A DNA stretch of 64,000 nt from Herbidospora daliensis (GTDB lineage Bacteria > Actinomycetota > Actinomycetes > Streptosporangiales > Streptosporangiaceae): the NCBI RefSeq assembly GCF_001570585.1, contig NZ_BBXF01000008.1, forward strand, positions 62,001 to 126,000, in the 5' to 3' direction. Both the position numbers and the translations under genes were made by a program. Shown in pieces: positions 34,701 through 44,600 of the stretch. Below the pieces are notes generated by a model, which had not been told where the DNA came from, ran no database searches, and saw nothing but the letters and a program-made list of their open reading frames with translations. Every line of letters starts with the position of its first letter. Position 1 is the first letter of the stretch.

Positions 34701-35453
34701 GTGAGCAGACCGGGAGAATCCGGGCAGCGGACGTCCGTGCGCGCACCCCTTGAGGTGCGGGTCGGGCGGGCCGCCATCATCGCGTTCGCGCTGTTCCTCA
34801 TCAGCCAGACCTTCGCCCACTACATCCAGAACGACCCCGGCCGGGCCGTGCCCGCCGTGATCCTGGGCGCCGCCGTGGTCGCCCTCTACGCCTGGGCCGC
34901 CATGGGCGCCCGGGGCCGCAGACGCTGGTGGATCGCCGGGGCGATGTCCGTGCTCGTGTACGCGCCGCTGCCGCTGCTGGGCGAGTGGTGGGCCATCTCG
35001 GGCGTCTTCCTGGCCGCGACGGCGCTGGGCTTCCTGTCGCGAAAATGGGCGCTGCCCGCGTTCGCGCTGGTGCTCGCGGTGGAGCTGGTCAAGTCGCTGG
35101 CCCTCGGCGACACCATGGCCAAGGCCATGTCGTGGATCCTCATCGTCGCGGTGGCCTCGGTCCTGCTCGCCGCGCTCACCCGGTTCGCCGAGACGGCGCG
35201 GGTGCTCTACGAGACCCGGGCCGAACTCGCCGCCGCCGAGGTGGCCGCGCAGCGGGTGCGGGCCATGGGCGAGCTCGAAGGCATCCTCGGCAGCCGGCTC
35301 GACACCGTCGCCCGGCGGGGCCTGGCGGTGCTCGGCAAGGCCGGCGGCGACGCCGAGACCGCCCGGACCGAGCTGCGCGGCATGCTCGACGTGGCGCTGG
35401 AGGCCCAGCGCGAGATGCGGGAGTTCGCACACCGGGGTCAGCACCTCACATAG
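34701..35453 (+). CDS. Degenerate histidine-kinase-like membrane protein
   Basis: 250 residues. Five or six membrane helices are followed by a helical segment aligned with the dimerisation and phospho-acceptor region of NarL-type kinases. Where the intact kinases of this cluster read ARELHDVLGHNL and AAELHDLLGQTL, this protein reads MGELEGILGSRL: the phospho-acceptor His is Glu. There is no ATP-binding domain; the protein ends with REFAHRGQHLT. It cannot be a normal kinase and may act as a membrane sensor partner or decoy for the two complete kinases downstream. The GTG start 34701 has no clear ribosome site. It lies between precursors 2 and 3. Confidence 0.75.
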   Translation: MSRPGESGQRTSVRAPLEVRVGRAAIIAFALFLISQTFAHYIQNDPGRAVPAVILGAAVVALYAWAAMGARGRRRWWIAGAMSVLVYAPLPLLGEWWAISGVFLAATALGFLSRKWALPAFALVLAVELVKSLALGDTMAKAMSWILIVAVASVLLAALTRFAETARVLYETRAELAAAEVAAQRVRAMGELEGILGSRLDTVARRGLAVLGKAGGDAETARTELRGMLDVALEAQREMREFAHRGQHLT

Positions 35454-35480
35454 CGCGCCCCGTACATGATGAATATCACT

Positions 35481-35495
35481 TGATGTCCGTGATGG
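35481..35495 (+). promoter_or_regulatory. Conserved upstream element of precursor 3
   Basis: TGATGTCCGTGATGG differs from the element before precursors 5 and 6 by one base (GTGATGG against GTCATGG). It is followed by TCGTTTCTGG, as before precursor 1. Confidence 0.5.
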
Positions 35496-35611
35496 TCGTT
35501 TCTGGTTCGTGCCCAGGCCGATGACAAAACTGATGGCACAGGCGGTCCCCTTCCCCACCTCCGGAGGACGTGCGAAGCGCCCGACCGGAGCCGCCGAATG
35601 AGGTGACATCA

Positions 35612-35899
35612 ATGCCGGAAGACTCGACGCTGCCCCCCGAACTCCGTACCCGGTTCGCCCGGTTCTCCGCTCTCGCCTGGTCAGACGAGGCGCTCAGGGA
35701 GGACTTCGAACGGGACCCCCGCGCCGCGCTCGCGGCGGCGGGCCTCGACTGGCCGGGCGACCTGCCGGTGCCGCGGTTGCCCGCACGGCCGGAGAACGCC
35801 ATCGACCTGGAGAGCCTGGAGGCGTCGGCCGGCGCCGCCCTCAGCACGATCGGCACCGTGAGCTGCCCCACCGGGTGTTTCTCCCGCCAGAACAGCTGA
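35612..35899 (+). CDS. NHLP-type precursor peptide 3 (lanthipeptide-like core)
   Basis: 95 residues. The leader keeps the NHLP pattern (RFARFSALAWSDEALREDF, RDPRAALAAAGL) and ends LEASAGA. The core is ALSTIGTVSCPTGCFSRQNS, with Thr/Ser residues before two Cys, typical of a lanthipeptide substrate. Aligned with precursor 6 it shares the pattern x-T-I-x-T-V-x-C-x-x-x-C. The start ATG 35612 is supported by GAGGTG upstream; an in-frame start 14 codons earlier is possible but lacks leader similarity. Confidence 0.82.
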   Translation: MPEDSTLPPELRTRFARFSALAWSDEALREDFERDPRAALAAAGLDWPGDLPVPRLPARPENAIDLESLEASAGAALSTIGTVSCPTGCFSRQNS

Positions 35900-35921
35900 T
35901 CACGTCTGTCATCCGGCGCCG

Positions 35922-35950
35922 GGTGGTGGGCAGTCCAGATGCCCACCACC
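35922..35950 (+). promoter_or_regulatory. 5'-leader stem-loop of precursor 4
   Basis: Perfect 10-bp arms GGTGGTGGGC and GCCCACCACC around the loop AGTCCAGAT, the same loop as before precursors 1 and 2. The arms differ from those copies but stay fully paired, the strongest sign that the fold is conserved. It lies 43 bases before the start codon. Confidence 0.65.
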
Positions 35951-35993
35951 CCGCCATTGAAGCATCTCATACCACGCTGCGGGGAGACCTGTG

Positions 35994-36272
35994 ATGACCC
36001 TAGACACCAACGGCCTGGACACCGCCCAGCGCAGAGTGTTCGGCGAGCTGACCGCCCGCTCCTGGTCCGACGCCGCTCTCCGGCTCCGCTACGAACGGGA
36101 GCCCGCCGCCGTCCTGGCCGAGTACGACATCCACCTCGCCGACGGCATGCCCGCGCCGGCGCTGCCCCCGAGGCCCGTCGCCGAGGTCGTCGTCGAGACC
36201 CTCAGCGACCCCGCCGCCTTCGTACCGCCCTGCCTGGACTTCTGCCTCTGCTTCATGCAGGTCTCCAAATGA
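35994..36272 (+). CDS. NHLP-type precursor peptide 4 (Cys-only core)
   Basis: 92 residues with a divergent NHLP leader (RVFGELTARSWSDAALRLRY, REPAAVLAEYDIHL). The end, SDPAAFVPPCLDFCLCFMQVSK in two parts (SDPAAFVPP and CLDFCLCFMQVSK), has three Cys and only one Ser, so it offers almost nothing for a LanM dehydratase but could be heterocyclised or disulfide-bonded. The AGA cleavage motif of the other precursors is absent. ATG 35994 has GGGGAGA upstream (GTG 35991 possible). Its stop overlaps the next start by ATGA, tying it to the export operon. Confidence 0.78.
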   Translation: MTLDTNGLDTAQRRVFGELTARSWSDAALRLRYEREPAAVLAEYDIHLADGMPAPALPPRPVAEVVVETLSDPAAFVPPCLDFCLCFMQVSK

Positions 36273-36982
36273 CGGCGACCGCCGTCGAGACGTCCGGGGG
36301 CGAGCGCATCGAGCAGCTCGTCTCCACGGTGCGGACCAAGGCGTGGCTGGCCGCGGTCGCCCTCGTCGTGGTCGCGGGCAGCGGGGCCGGCTGGGCCTGG
36401 CTCGGGCAGGTGCGCGACGTCGTCCTCGCCTCCGGCGTGCTGGTGGCGGGCGGCGGCCCGGCCCCCGTCGCGGCCCCGGTCGCGGGCAGCCTGGCCGAGG
36501 TGCTCGTCTCGGCCGGGCAGGAGGTGGCTCCCGGCACGTCGCTGGCCGTGCTGGCCGGCGCCGACGGGACCCGGCGCGTCGTGGTCGCCGCGTCGGCGGG
36601 CCGGGTGATCCGCACCGCCGTGCCGGGCGCGGCGCTGGCCGCGGGCGCGCCCGTCGCGGTCGTCGACCCCGCCGCCGGGCCGCTGAAGGCCGTGCTGCTG
36701 GTCGGCCCCGAGCGGGTCGGCGCGCTCACCGCCGGCCAGCCGGTCACGGTCACCGGCGCCGGTCCCGGCAGGGTCAGCGCGGTTGGCCCCTATCCCGTCT
36801 CGACCGACCAGCTGCGCCCCGTCTACGGCGACGCGCTCACGGCCGACGGCCGCTACCTGGTGACCGTCGACCTCGACCGCCCGGCCTGGCCCGGCGCCAC
36901 GCTGACCCCCGTCGCCGGGGAGATCACGGTCGCCACCGTCCGCCCGGTGGACGCGCTGTTCCACGGAGGTTCCCGTGGCTAG
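36269..36982 (+). CDS. NHLP-system secretion protein (HlyD-like)
   Basis: 237 residues with one N-terminal membrane helix (AWLAAVALVVVAGSGAGWAW) and biotinyl-lipoyl-like hairpins (APVAGSLAEVLVSAGQEVAPG, here cited to its key GSLAEVLVSAGQEV), the shape of a membrane-fusion protein. It should bridge the exporter across the cell envelope. It overlaps precursor 4 by ATGA and the peptidase-exporter gene by 8 bases, so the three are co-translated. Confidence 0.85.
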   Translation: MTATAVETSGGERIEQLVSTVRTKAWLAAVALVVVAGSGAGWAWLGQVRDVVLASGVLVAGGGPAPVAAPVAGSLAEVLVSAGQEVAPGTSLAVLAGADGTRRVVVAASAGRVIRTAVPGAALAAGAPVAVVDPAAGPLKAVLLVGPERVGALTAGQPVTVTGAGPGRVSAVGPYPVSTDQLRPVYGDALTADGRYLVTVDLDRPAWPGATLTPVAGEITVATVRPVDALFHGGSRG

Positions 36983-39134
36983 GACCGCGACCCGGCCGGT
37001 CCGCACCGAGCGCCGCCCGCAGATGGAGGACGCCGACTGCGGGCCCGCCTGCCTCAGCATGGTCTTCGCCTATCACGGCCTACGCGTCCCCCTGCACGAG
37101 ATCAGGGAGCGGTCGGGCGTCGGGCGCGACGGCCTGTCGGGGGCGGGGCTGAAGAAGGCGGCCGAGGAGTACGGCTTCGACATCACCGGCTTCCGCCTCG
37201 ACGCCGACGAACTGGTCGACTACCCCGTCCCGTCGATGATCTTCGTCGACCAGCGCCACTTCGTGGTGCTGGAGGGCATGCGCAAGAAGTGGGCGTACGT
37301 CAACGACCCCGCCATCGGCCGGATCAGGCTCACCCGGCAGGAGTTCCGCAAGCGGTTCAGCGGGATCGTGCTGGTGCCGCGCCCCGGCGCGGGCTTCACG
37401 CCCGGCGGGAAGCGGTTCCCGCTGGTGCGCTCCGCGCTGGGGAAGGTCCGCCCCTACCTCTCCACGCTGCTCGCCATCGCCGTGATGGCCTTCATGCTCG
37501 CGCTGCCCGCCGTGGCGACCGCGCTGCTCACCCGGCTGCTGCTGGGCGAGGTGCTGATCGCGGGGGAGACCACCTGGTCGGCGCCGGTGCTGCTCGGCCT
37601 GCTGGCCTGCGCCGCGTTCACCCTGGCCGGAACCTGGCTGCAACAACGGCTGCTCGGCTCGGTGCAGACCGCGATGGCGGCCGACCTGTCGGGCCGGTAC
37701 ATGTGGCGGCTGCTGCGGCTGCCGGGCGACTTCTTCCACCGCCGGATGACCGGCGGCCTGGTGATGAAGACCTCGTTCGGCGCGGGCCTGGCCATCCTGC
37801 TGTCAGACCGGGCCGCCGCCGCGGTGGCGGCGGTGCTGACGATGCTGCTGCACTCGGCGATCCTGTACGCCTTCCACCCCGCCTTCGCCCTGGTCGCCGG
37901 CGCCCTGGCGGCGATCAACCTGCTGGCGATGCGCGCGGTCAGCCGGGCCGCCGCCCCGCACCAGCAGAAGCTGCTCTTCGACGAGCACCGCCGCGACGGC
38001 ATGGCCTTCAACGGCATCTCGATGGCCGAGTCGCTCAAGGCCGACGGCGCAGAAGGCTGGTTTTTCCAGAAGTGGGCGGGCCTGTCGGCCAAGGCGCTGG
38101 CGACCACCCAGGACCTCATGCGGACCACCCAGGCGCTCCTGGCGGTGCCGGCCGCCCTCGGCTCGCTGGCCGGCGCGACCATGGTGATCACCGGCGCGGT
38201 GCTGATGGCGAACGGCGAGGTCACCCTGGCCACGGTCATCGCCGCCCAGCTCCTCGTCGGCGCGTTCCTGGTGCCGGTCACCGCCCTGGTCGGCATCGGC
38301 GCCGAGGCCCAGATCGCGGTCGCCCAGACCAGCATGTACGACGACGCGATCAGCGCCGAACCCGATCCCCAGTACGCCGCCCTCCCCGGCGCCCCCGAGG
38401 TCGACGGCGGCCTGCGCGGCGCGGTCGAGTTCCACGACGTCAGCTTCGGCTACGACCGCCAGCGCGGCCCCGTCATCAGCGGCCTGTCGTTCCGGGTCGA
38501 ACCCGGCCAGCGGGTCTCGGTCGTCGGGCGTACCGGCAGCGGGAAGTCGACCGTGGCCCGGCTGCTCACCGGCGCGGTCAAGCCGTGGTCGGGCCAGATC
38601 CTCCTCGACGGCATCCCCCGGGAGCACTGGCCCAGGGAGACGCTCACCACGTCGATCGGCTACGTCGAGCAGAACCTCCAGGTCTTCGAGGGCACCGTCG
38701 CCGACAACCTGACGCTCTGGGACCCGACGATCCCGCAGTACCGGCTGCACCGGGCCCTGTCGGACGCCGGCCTCGCCGACGTCGTGGCCCGCCGCGGCGG
38801 CCTGTCGGGCGGCTGGATCCAGGAGCGGGGCCGCAACCTGTCGGGCGGCGAACGGCAGCGGCTGGAGATCGCGCGGGCGCTCGTGCTGTCGCCCTCGGTG
38901 CTGGTGCTCGACGAGGCCACCAGCGCCCTCGACGCCGAGACCGAGGCGAACGTCGACGCCAACGTGAAGTCGCGCGGCTGCACCAGCGTGGTGATCGCGC
39001 ACCGGCTCAGCACCGTGCGCGAGAGCGACCTCATCCTGGTGCTCGACCGGGGGAAGGTCGTCCAGCGCGGCACCCATGCCGAGCTCATCGCCGTCCCCGG
39101 CCACTACCGCACGCTCGTCGAGGAAGCGTCATGA
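36975..39134 (+). CDS. NHLP export ABC transporter with C39 peptidase
   Basis: 719 residues: C39 peptidase (about 1-150), six-helix membrane domain (about 160-440) and ATPase (about 470-719). The peptidase Cys22 lies in MEDADCGPACLSM, its His in DQRHFVVLEGM and Asp in NDPAIGRI. ATPase motifs: GRTGSGKST (Walker A), LSGGERQR (signature) and VLVLDEATSALD (Walker B). It should cut the leaders, probably after the AAGA/SAGA motif, while exporting the cores. GTG 36975 overlaps the HlyD gene; it ends coupled to the second exporter by ATGA. Confidence 0.93.
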   Translation: MARTATRPVRTERRPQMEDADCGPACLSMVFAYHGLRVPLHEIRERSGVGRDGLSGAGLKKAAEEYGFDITGFRLDADELVDYPVPSMIFVDQRHFVVLEGMRKKWAYVNDPAIGRIRLTRQEFRKRFSGIVLVPRPGAGFTPGGKRFPLVRSALGKVRPYLSTLLAIAVMAFMLALPAVATALLTRLLLGEVLIAGETTWSAPVLLGLLACAAFTLAGTWLQQRLLGSVQTAMAADLSGRYMWRLLRLPGDFFHRRMTGGLVMKTSFGAGLAILLSDRAAAAVAAVLTMLLHSAILYAFHPAFALVAGALAAINLLAMRAVSRAAAPHQQKLLFDEHRRDGMAFNGISMAESLKADGAEGWFFQKWAGLSAKALATTQDLMRTTQALLAVPAALGSLAGATMVITGAVLMANGEVTLATVIAAQLLVGAFLVPVTALVGIGAEAQIAVAQTSMYDDAISAEPDPQYAALPGAPEVDGGLRGAVEFHDVSFGYDRQRGPVISGLSFRVEPGQRVSVVGRTGSGKSTVARLLTGAVKPWSGQILLDGIPREHWPRETLTTSIGYVEQNLQVFEGTVADNLTLWDPTIPQYRLHRALSDAGLADVVARRGGLSGGWIQERGRNLSGGERQRLEIARALVLSPSVLVLDEATSALDAETEANVDANVKSRGCTSVVIAHRLSTVRESDLILVLDRGKVVQRGTHAELIAVPGHYRTLVEEAS

Positions 39135-41650
39135 GCGGATACCCCGTCACCGAGATCGAGCTGATCGACCCCTACGCCTGCTGGACCGTCGTCAGCGGCT
39201 CGGTCGACGTCATGCTCTCGCCCGTCGACGGCGCCGGACCCCGTCACCGCGTGGTCCGGGTGGAGAGCGGCCAGCTCATGCACGGGTTCGCCGCCACCGA
39301 CCTGCCCGGCGGCTACACCGTCGTGGCCTCGCCCGCCGAGGGGACCTCGGTCCGCCGCGTCCGGCGCGACGCCGACGCCGTCTCCTCCTGGGTACGCCGC
39401 CTCAACGGCCCCGCCGGCGGCGACGCCCCCAGCCTGCGCGACCTGCATCGCGGCACCCTCACCCGGGTGCTCATGCTGGCCGAGGCGGAGGAGGCCGATC
39501 GCGACCACTGGCGGAAGGCCCGCGCCCAGGCGGCCGACGACATGCTGCGCCGCTCGTTCGCCGACATCGCGGCCGCCGCCGGGGTGGCCCCGGTGCCGGG
39601 CAGCCCGCGTACGGCCGCCGACCGGGCGATGGAGGTCGTCAAGGCGCTCGGCGACCACTGCGGGTTCGAGGCGCACGCCATCGACCCCGCGTCCACCGAC
39701 CCGCTCGGCGCGGCGCTCGACCTGGCCAGGGCCCGGCACCGGAAGGTGCTGCTCGACGACGGCTGGTGGCGCGCGGCGACCGTGCCGCTGGTCGGCTTCC
39801 TCAAGGCGGGCGGGCGGCCGGTCGCGCTGCTGCCGCACAAGGGCGGCTACCTGATCGCCGACCCGACGGAGGAGACGCGCAAGGTCACCGACGAGGTGGC
39901 CGCGACCCTCGACGCGCGGGCCTGGCAGATCTACCCGCCGCTGGAGGAGGGCGTCACCTCCCCGCTCGCGCTGCTCCGCTACGGGCTGCGCGGCGCGGGC
40001 CGCGAACTGGCCTGGCTGCTGGCGGCCGGCGGCGGGGCGGCGCTGCTCGCGCTCGGCGTGCCGATGCTGACCTTCGTGCTGCTGACCGCCGCGCAGAACC
40101 CGGCCGACCAGCCGGCCATGATCTGGATCGCGGTCGTCATCGCGGGCGCGGTGGCCGCCAGCACCCTGCTGCTGGCGGTGCGCAACGCGGTGCTGGTCAG
40201 GGTGCAGGGCCGGTTGCAGGAACGGCTCGAACCGGCCATCTGGAGCCATCTCGTCTCGCTCGACCTGCCGTTCTACTCCCAATACAGCACCGGCAACCTG
40301 GTCCACCGGGCCAACGCGGTGGCCGACATGCGCAAGGCGCTCGGCGAGGCGGCCGTCAACTCGCTGCTCGGCGGCGTGTTCTCGCTGCTGGGGCTGCTGA
40401 TCCTGGTGACCGTCGACTGGCGGCTCGCGCTGGTCGTGCTCGGCGGGGTGCTGGTGCTGCTGGCCGTGCTGGCCGCGCTCGCGGTGCGCCAGCAGAAGCA
40501 CGAGCTGGTCATGCACGAGGAGTACGGCCGGATCTACTCCCTCCTGTACGCCTGCCTCAGCGCCATCGACAAGATCCACGTCGCCGGCCGGGAGGCGCAG
40601 GTCTTCGGGCTGTGGTCGCGGGCGTTCTCCGCCCAGCAGGGCGCGGCCTCGGCGGCCCGGCGCGAACGCGCGCTGTCGGCGGCCATCGGCGCGGCGGCCC
40701 AGCCGCTGCTGCTGCTCCTGCTCGCCTTCACCGGGTTGTCGCTGGGCGTGCCGGCCGCCTCGTTCGTGGTCGCGGCCGTGGCGCTGGGCCAGTTCGTCCT
40801 GGCGCTCGGCCAGGTCAGCCGGGCGGTGGAGGCGGCGTTCGCGCTGCTGCCCCGGTTCGAGCGGCTGAAGCCGCTGCTGGAGCGGGCGCCCGAGACGCCG
40901 CCGGGGGCCAAGGACCCGGGCGAGCTGGCCGGGCTGGTCCGGCTGCACGACGTGTCGTTCGCCTACCCGGGCACCGCCAAGCAGATCCTCGAAGAGGTCT
41001 CCATGGTGTTCCGGCCCGGCGAGTTCGTCGCCGTCACCGGCCACTCGGGGGCGGGCAAGTCGACGCTCGTGCGCCTGCTGCTCGGCTTCGAGCCGCCGCG
41101 TACCGGACAGGTCCTCTACGACGGCGGTGACCTGCGCGACCTCGACCTGCGGCGGGTGCGCACCCAGGTGGGCGTGGTGATGCAGCAGGCCCGGGTGCTG
41201 CGCGGCTCGGTGCTGGAGAACATCATCGGCGACGTGCCCGGCGCCCGCGAGGAGGACGCCTGGCGGGCCGCCCGCCTGGCCGACCTCGACGGCGACATCG
41301 CCCGGTTGCCCATGGGCATGCACACGATCATCAGCGAGGACAACGCCTCGTTCTCCGGCGGCGAGCTGCAACGGCTGCTCATCGCCCGCGCGCTGGTGAA
41401 ACGGCCCCGGGTGCTCATCCTCGACGAGGCGACCAGCGCCCTCGACAACGTCACCCAGGCGCTGGTCAGCCGCCGGATCGCCGAACTCGACATCACCCGG
41501 ATCGTGATCGCGCACCGGCTGAGCACCATCAGGTCGGCCGACCGGATCTACGTACTCGACCAGGGCAGGGTCGTCGCCAACGGCACCTTCGAGCAGCTGA
41601 TGGAGGACGACGAGCTGTTCGCCCGGATGGTCCGCCGACAGGAGGTCTGA
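39131..41650 (+). CDS. NHLP export ABC transporter, permease/ATPase subunit
   Basis: 839 residues. A long N-terminal region of about 290 residues without a peptidase active site (cyclic-nucleotide-binding-like start, then a degenerate peptidase-like part around HKGGYLIADPTEE) precedes six membrane helices and an ATPase with GHSGAGKST, FSGGELQR and VLILDEATSALD. In NHLP systems this subunit pairs with the peptidase-bearing exporter. It is coupled to that gene by ATGA and followed after one base by the LanM gene. Confidence 0.92.
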   Translation: MSGYPVTEIELIDPYACWTVVSGSVDVMLSPVDGAGPRHRVVRVESGQLMHGFAATDLPGGYTVVASPAEGTSVRRVRRDADAVSSWVRRLNGPAGGDAPSLRDLHRGTLTRVLMLAEAEEADRDHWRKARAQAADDMLRRSFADIAAAAGVAPVPGSPRTAADRAMEVVKALGDHCGFEAHAIDPASTDPLGAALDLARARHRKVLLDDGWWRAATVPLVGFLKAGGRPVALLPHKGGYLIADPTEETRKVTDEVAATLDARAWQIYPPLEEGVTSPLALLRYGLRGAGRELAWLLAAGGGAALLALGVPMLTFVLLTAAQNPADQPAMIWIAVVIAGAVAASTLLLAVRNAVLVRVQGRLQERLEPAIWSHLVSLDLPFYSQYSTGNLVHRANAVADMRKALGEAAVNSLLGGVFSLLGLLILVTVDWRLALVVLGGVLVLLAVLAALAVRQQKHELVMHEEYGRIYSLLYACLSAIDKIHVAGREAQVFGLWSRAFSAQQGAASAARRERALSAAIGAAAQPLLLLLLAFTGLSLGVPAASFVVAAVALGQFVLALGQVSRAVEAAFALLPRFERLKPLLERAPETPPGAKDPGELAGLVRLHDVSFAYPGTAKQILEEVSMVFRPGEFVAVTGHSGAGKSTLVRLLLGFEPPRTGQVLYDGGDLRDLDLRRVRTQVGVVMQQARVLRGSVLENIIGDVPGAREEDAWRAARLADLDGDIARLPMGMHTIISEDNASFSGGELQRLLIARALVKRPRVLILDEATSALDNVTQALVSRRIAELDITRIVIAHRLSTIRSADRIYVLDQGRVVANGTFEQLMEDDELFARMVRRQEV

Positions 41651-41651
41651 A

Positions 41652-44600
41652 ATGCCGGTCACCATCCCCCAGCACGAGGGACTGCTCTCGGTACCCGGCG
41701 GCGACGCCCGGCTGATGGCGGTGATCGCCGCCGCCGCGCCGTTCCACGAGCGGGTGGCGGGCGACCACTTCGTGCCCGTCGCGGGCCGGTCGCGGCGGCA
41801 GGCGTCCGAGCGCACCCAGCGGTGGCTCAGGGCGGCGGTCGGCGACGACGAGGACGCCAAACGCGCCGTGCTGCACCACCGCAACCGGTCGGGCCGCGAC
41901 CTCGGCGCCGGGCTCGTCGACGTCCAGCTCGCCGACCCGCGACGGCTGCCCGACTGGGGATACGCCCTGGTGGACTTCCTGCTCGCGCAGCCGCCGACGG
42001 CCGCGGCCGACCCGGCGACCGGACGCCCCGGAGCCCCGTTCGTGGCGTTTCGGCGCGCCATGAACCGGCTCGTGGACGTCAAGGACGGGTCGGTCCGCGG
42101 CGTGCCCGTCACGGCGGAGGCCCGGGAGGACATCGCGGGCCAGCTCATCGAGCGGCTGACGCAGGCGTGCTGGGCCGGGTTCGCGTTCGAGGCCCAGCTC
42201 GCCGGCACGTCCAACGACCTGTCGTCGTGGTTGCAGAGCCCCGGCCTGGACGTCAGCCAGTCGGGCTGGCTCGACCGGCTGGAGACCCTGCCCGGCCTCG
42301 CGTACGTCATGGGCACCACGTGCCTGCAGTGGCGGCGGGTCGTGCACGAGCTGTTCGACCGGCTCCGCGCCGACCTGCCGAGGCTGCGCCGCACGTTGTG
42401 GGGCTGGGCCGCGCCCGGCCCGGTCACCGGCTACTCGGGCGACTCGGGCGACCTGCACAACCACGGCCGGGTGGTCACCCTGCTCACCTTCGCCTCGGGC
42501 GAGCGGGTCGTCTACAAGCCGAAGGACCTGCGGTCGGTCGCCGGGCTGATGGACGTCTGCACCCTGCTCAACAACCACGGCCTGCCGCTGGCCCTGCACA
42601 CGCGCGAGGTCGTGCTGCGCGACGGCTACGGCTGGGAGGAGTACGTCGTCGCCGAGCCCGGCACCGACGAGGACAGCGTGCGCCGCTTCTACACGCGGCT
42701 CGGCATGTTCGCCCGGCTCGCCCAGTTCCTCGAGTGCCGCGACCTGTGGGCCGACAACCTCGTCGCGATCGGCGAGACCCCGGCCTTCATCGACCTGGAG
42801 AACGTGCTGCAGGGGCGCATCAGCCAGCCGGCCGTCATCGGCGAGCGCATCGAGGCGTTGTGGGGCAAGGTCGAGGACACGGTCGTCAAGACGGCCGTCG
42901 TCTCCTTCCCCCGCCCGATCGCGGGCGGCGTCCAGGCGCAGGACGTCGGCTGCCTGGCCGCGCTGCGGGAGCAGATCGCCGAGAACTCCGCCGGCTTCCC
43001 CGCCGGGTGGGAGGAGCCGCCCTACCGGCCGACCTGGGGCGACGGCGAGCTGGCCGACCCCCGCGACTACGCCGACGAGGTGGCCGAGGGCTACCGGCAG
43101 ATGCAGGCGTGCCTGGAGCGCAACCAGGAGCTGCTCGCCGACGACTACGGCCCGCTGGCCCTGCTGGAAGACGCCCCGGTGCGCTACATCTGGCGCAGCA
43201 CCTTCGACTGCGGCGACATGCTGCGCCTGAGCGTCAGCCCGGGGGCGCTGGTCGACGGCGTGGCCCGCGAGGTCTGCCTGGCCCACCTGTTCCGCAGCGC
43301 CATGGGCACGCTCCGGGTCGACCCGGGCCGCACCGACATCCTGGAGATCATCGAGCAGGAGATCGACGCGTTCCGGCGGATGGACATCCCGCTGTTCCTG
43401 TCGAAGCCCGCCTCCGACTCGGCGTTCACCCCCGACGGCGTCGAGATCCCCGGCCACTTCACCGGCACCGCCTGGCAGCGACTCCAGGACCGGGTCGCCG
43501 ACCTCGCCGGGTTCCCGCTGGAGGAGCACCTCGGCGTGCTCCAGACCTGCCTCGACATCACCGGCGCGGCCGAGATGCCTGTGGAGTTCCCGGGCGCGGC
43601 CCCCCGGCCGAAGACGATCCGCGAGATCGGCCTGCACGCCTACGAGCAGGCCGCCCGGGGCGACGAGCCGCCGGTCGAGGAGCTGCTGGCCCGCGCGGGC
43701 GACCTCGCGAACGAGATCCTGGCCGCCGCCGTCCCGGTCGGCGGCGACCGGTCGGCCTGGCTCGGTGTGGTCACCTACCCCGCCCACGGCCTCGACCAGG
43801 TCGAACCCCTCCACGGCGACCTGCTGACCGGCACCGCGGGGCTGGCCGTCTTCCTTTCCGAGCTGTACGCCAACACCGGCGCCCCCGGCCACTGGACCGC
43901 CGCCCAGGAGGCCCTCGACGCCTCGGTCGAGTTCGCCGTGTTGTCGGCGCAGTCGGCCGTCTACCGCCGGATGTGCGGCGGCCTGTCACCGGTCGGCGCC
44001 TTCGTCGGCGTCGGCTCGGCCGTCTACGCGCTGAGCCGCTGCGGCGAGGCGCTGGGCGACACCCGGCTGATCGAGCGGGCCGCCGAGCTGCTCCCGCTGG
44101 CCGAGGCGCAACTGGCCGGGACCACGTCGGCCGAGCCGGTGCTCGGGCGGGCCGGCCTGCTGCTGGCCGTGCACAGACTCCGGGCGGCGTCGGCCACGGC
44201 GGTGCCGGCGGCCGACGCGCTGGCCCGGCGGCTGCACGAGGAACTGCTGGCGGAGAGCCCGGCCCGGCTGCCCCACCCGCCCGGCGTGGCCGCCCTCGCC
44301 GGGGTGCCGACCGGCGCCGACGGGCTCACCTGGGCGCTCGCGAGCAGCACCGCGGCGTTCGGCGACCCCCCGGCCGAGTCGCTGACGGCCCACCGGTTCG
44401 CCCTCGACACCCCCGGCTCGCTGCTCGCCGCGGTCGCCACCGCCCACGCCCTGACCGGCGAGGTCCCGGCCGGCCTACGCGACCACGTCGCGCGCCACTG
44501 CGCCCCCGACCCCGCCCGCACCTGCGCCGGGCTCGTGGCCGACGCCGAGATCGCCCTGCACACCGCCCGCCTGACCGGCGACCAGGGGCTCGCGCGCACC

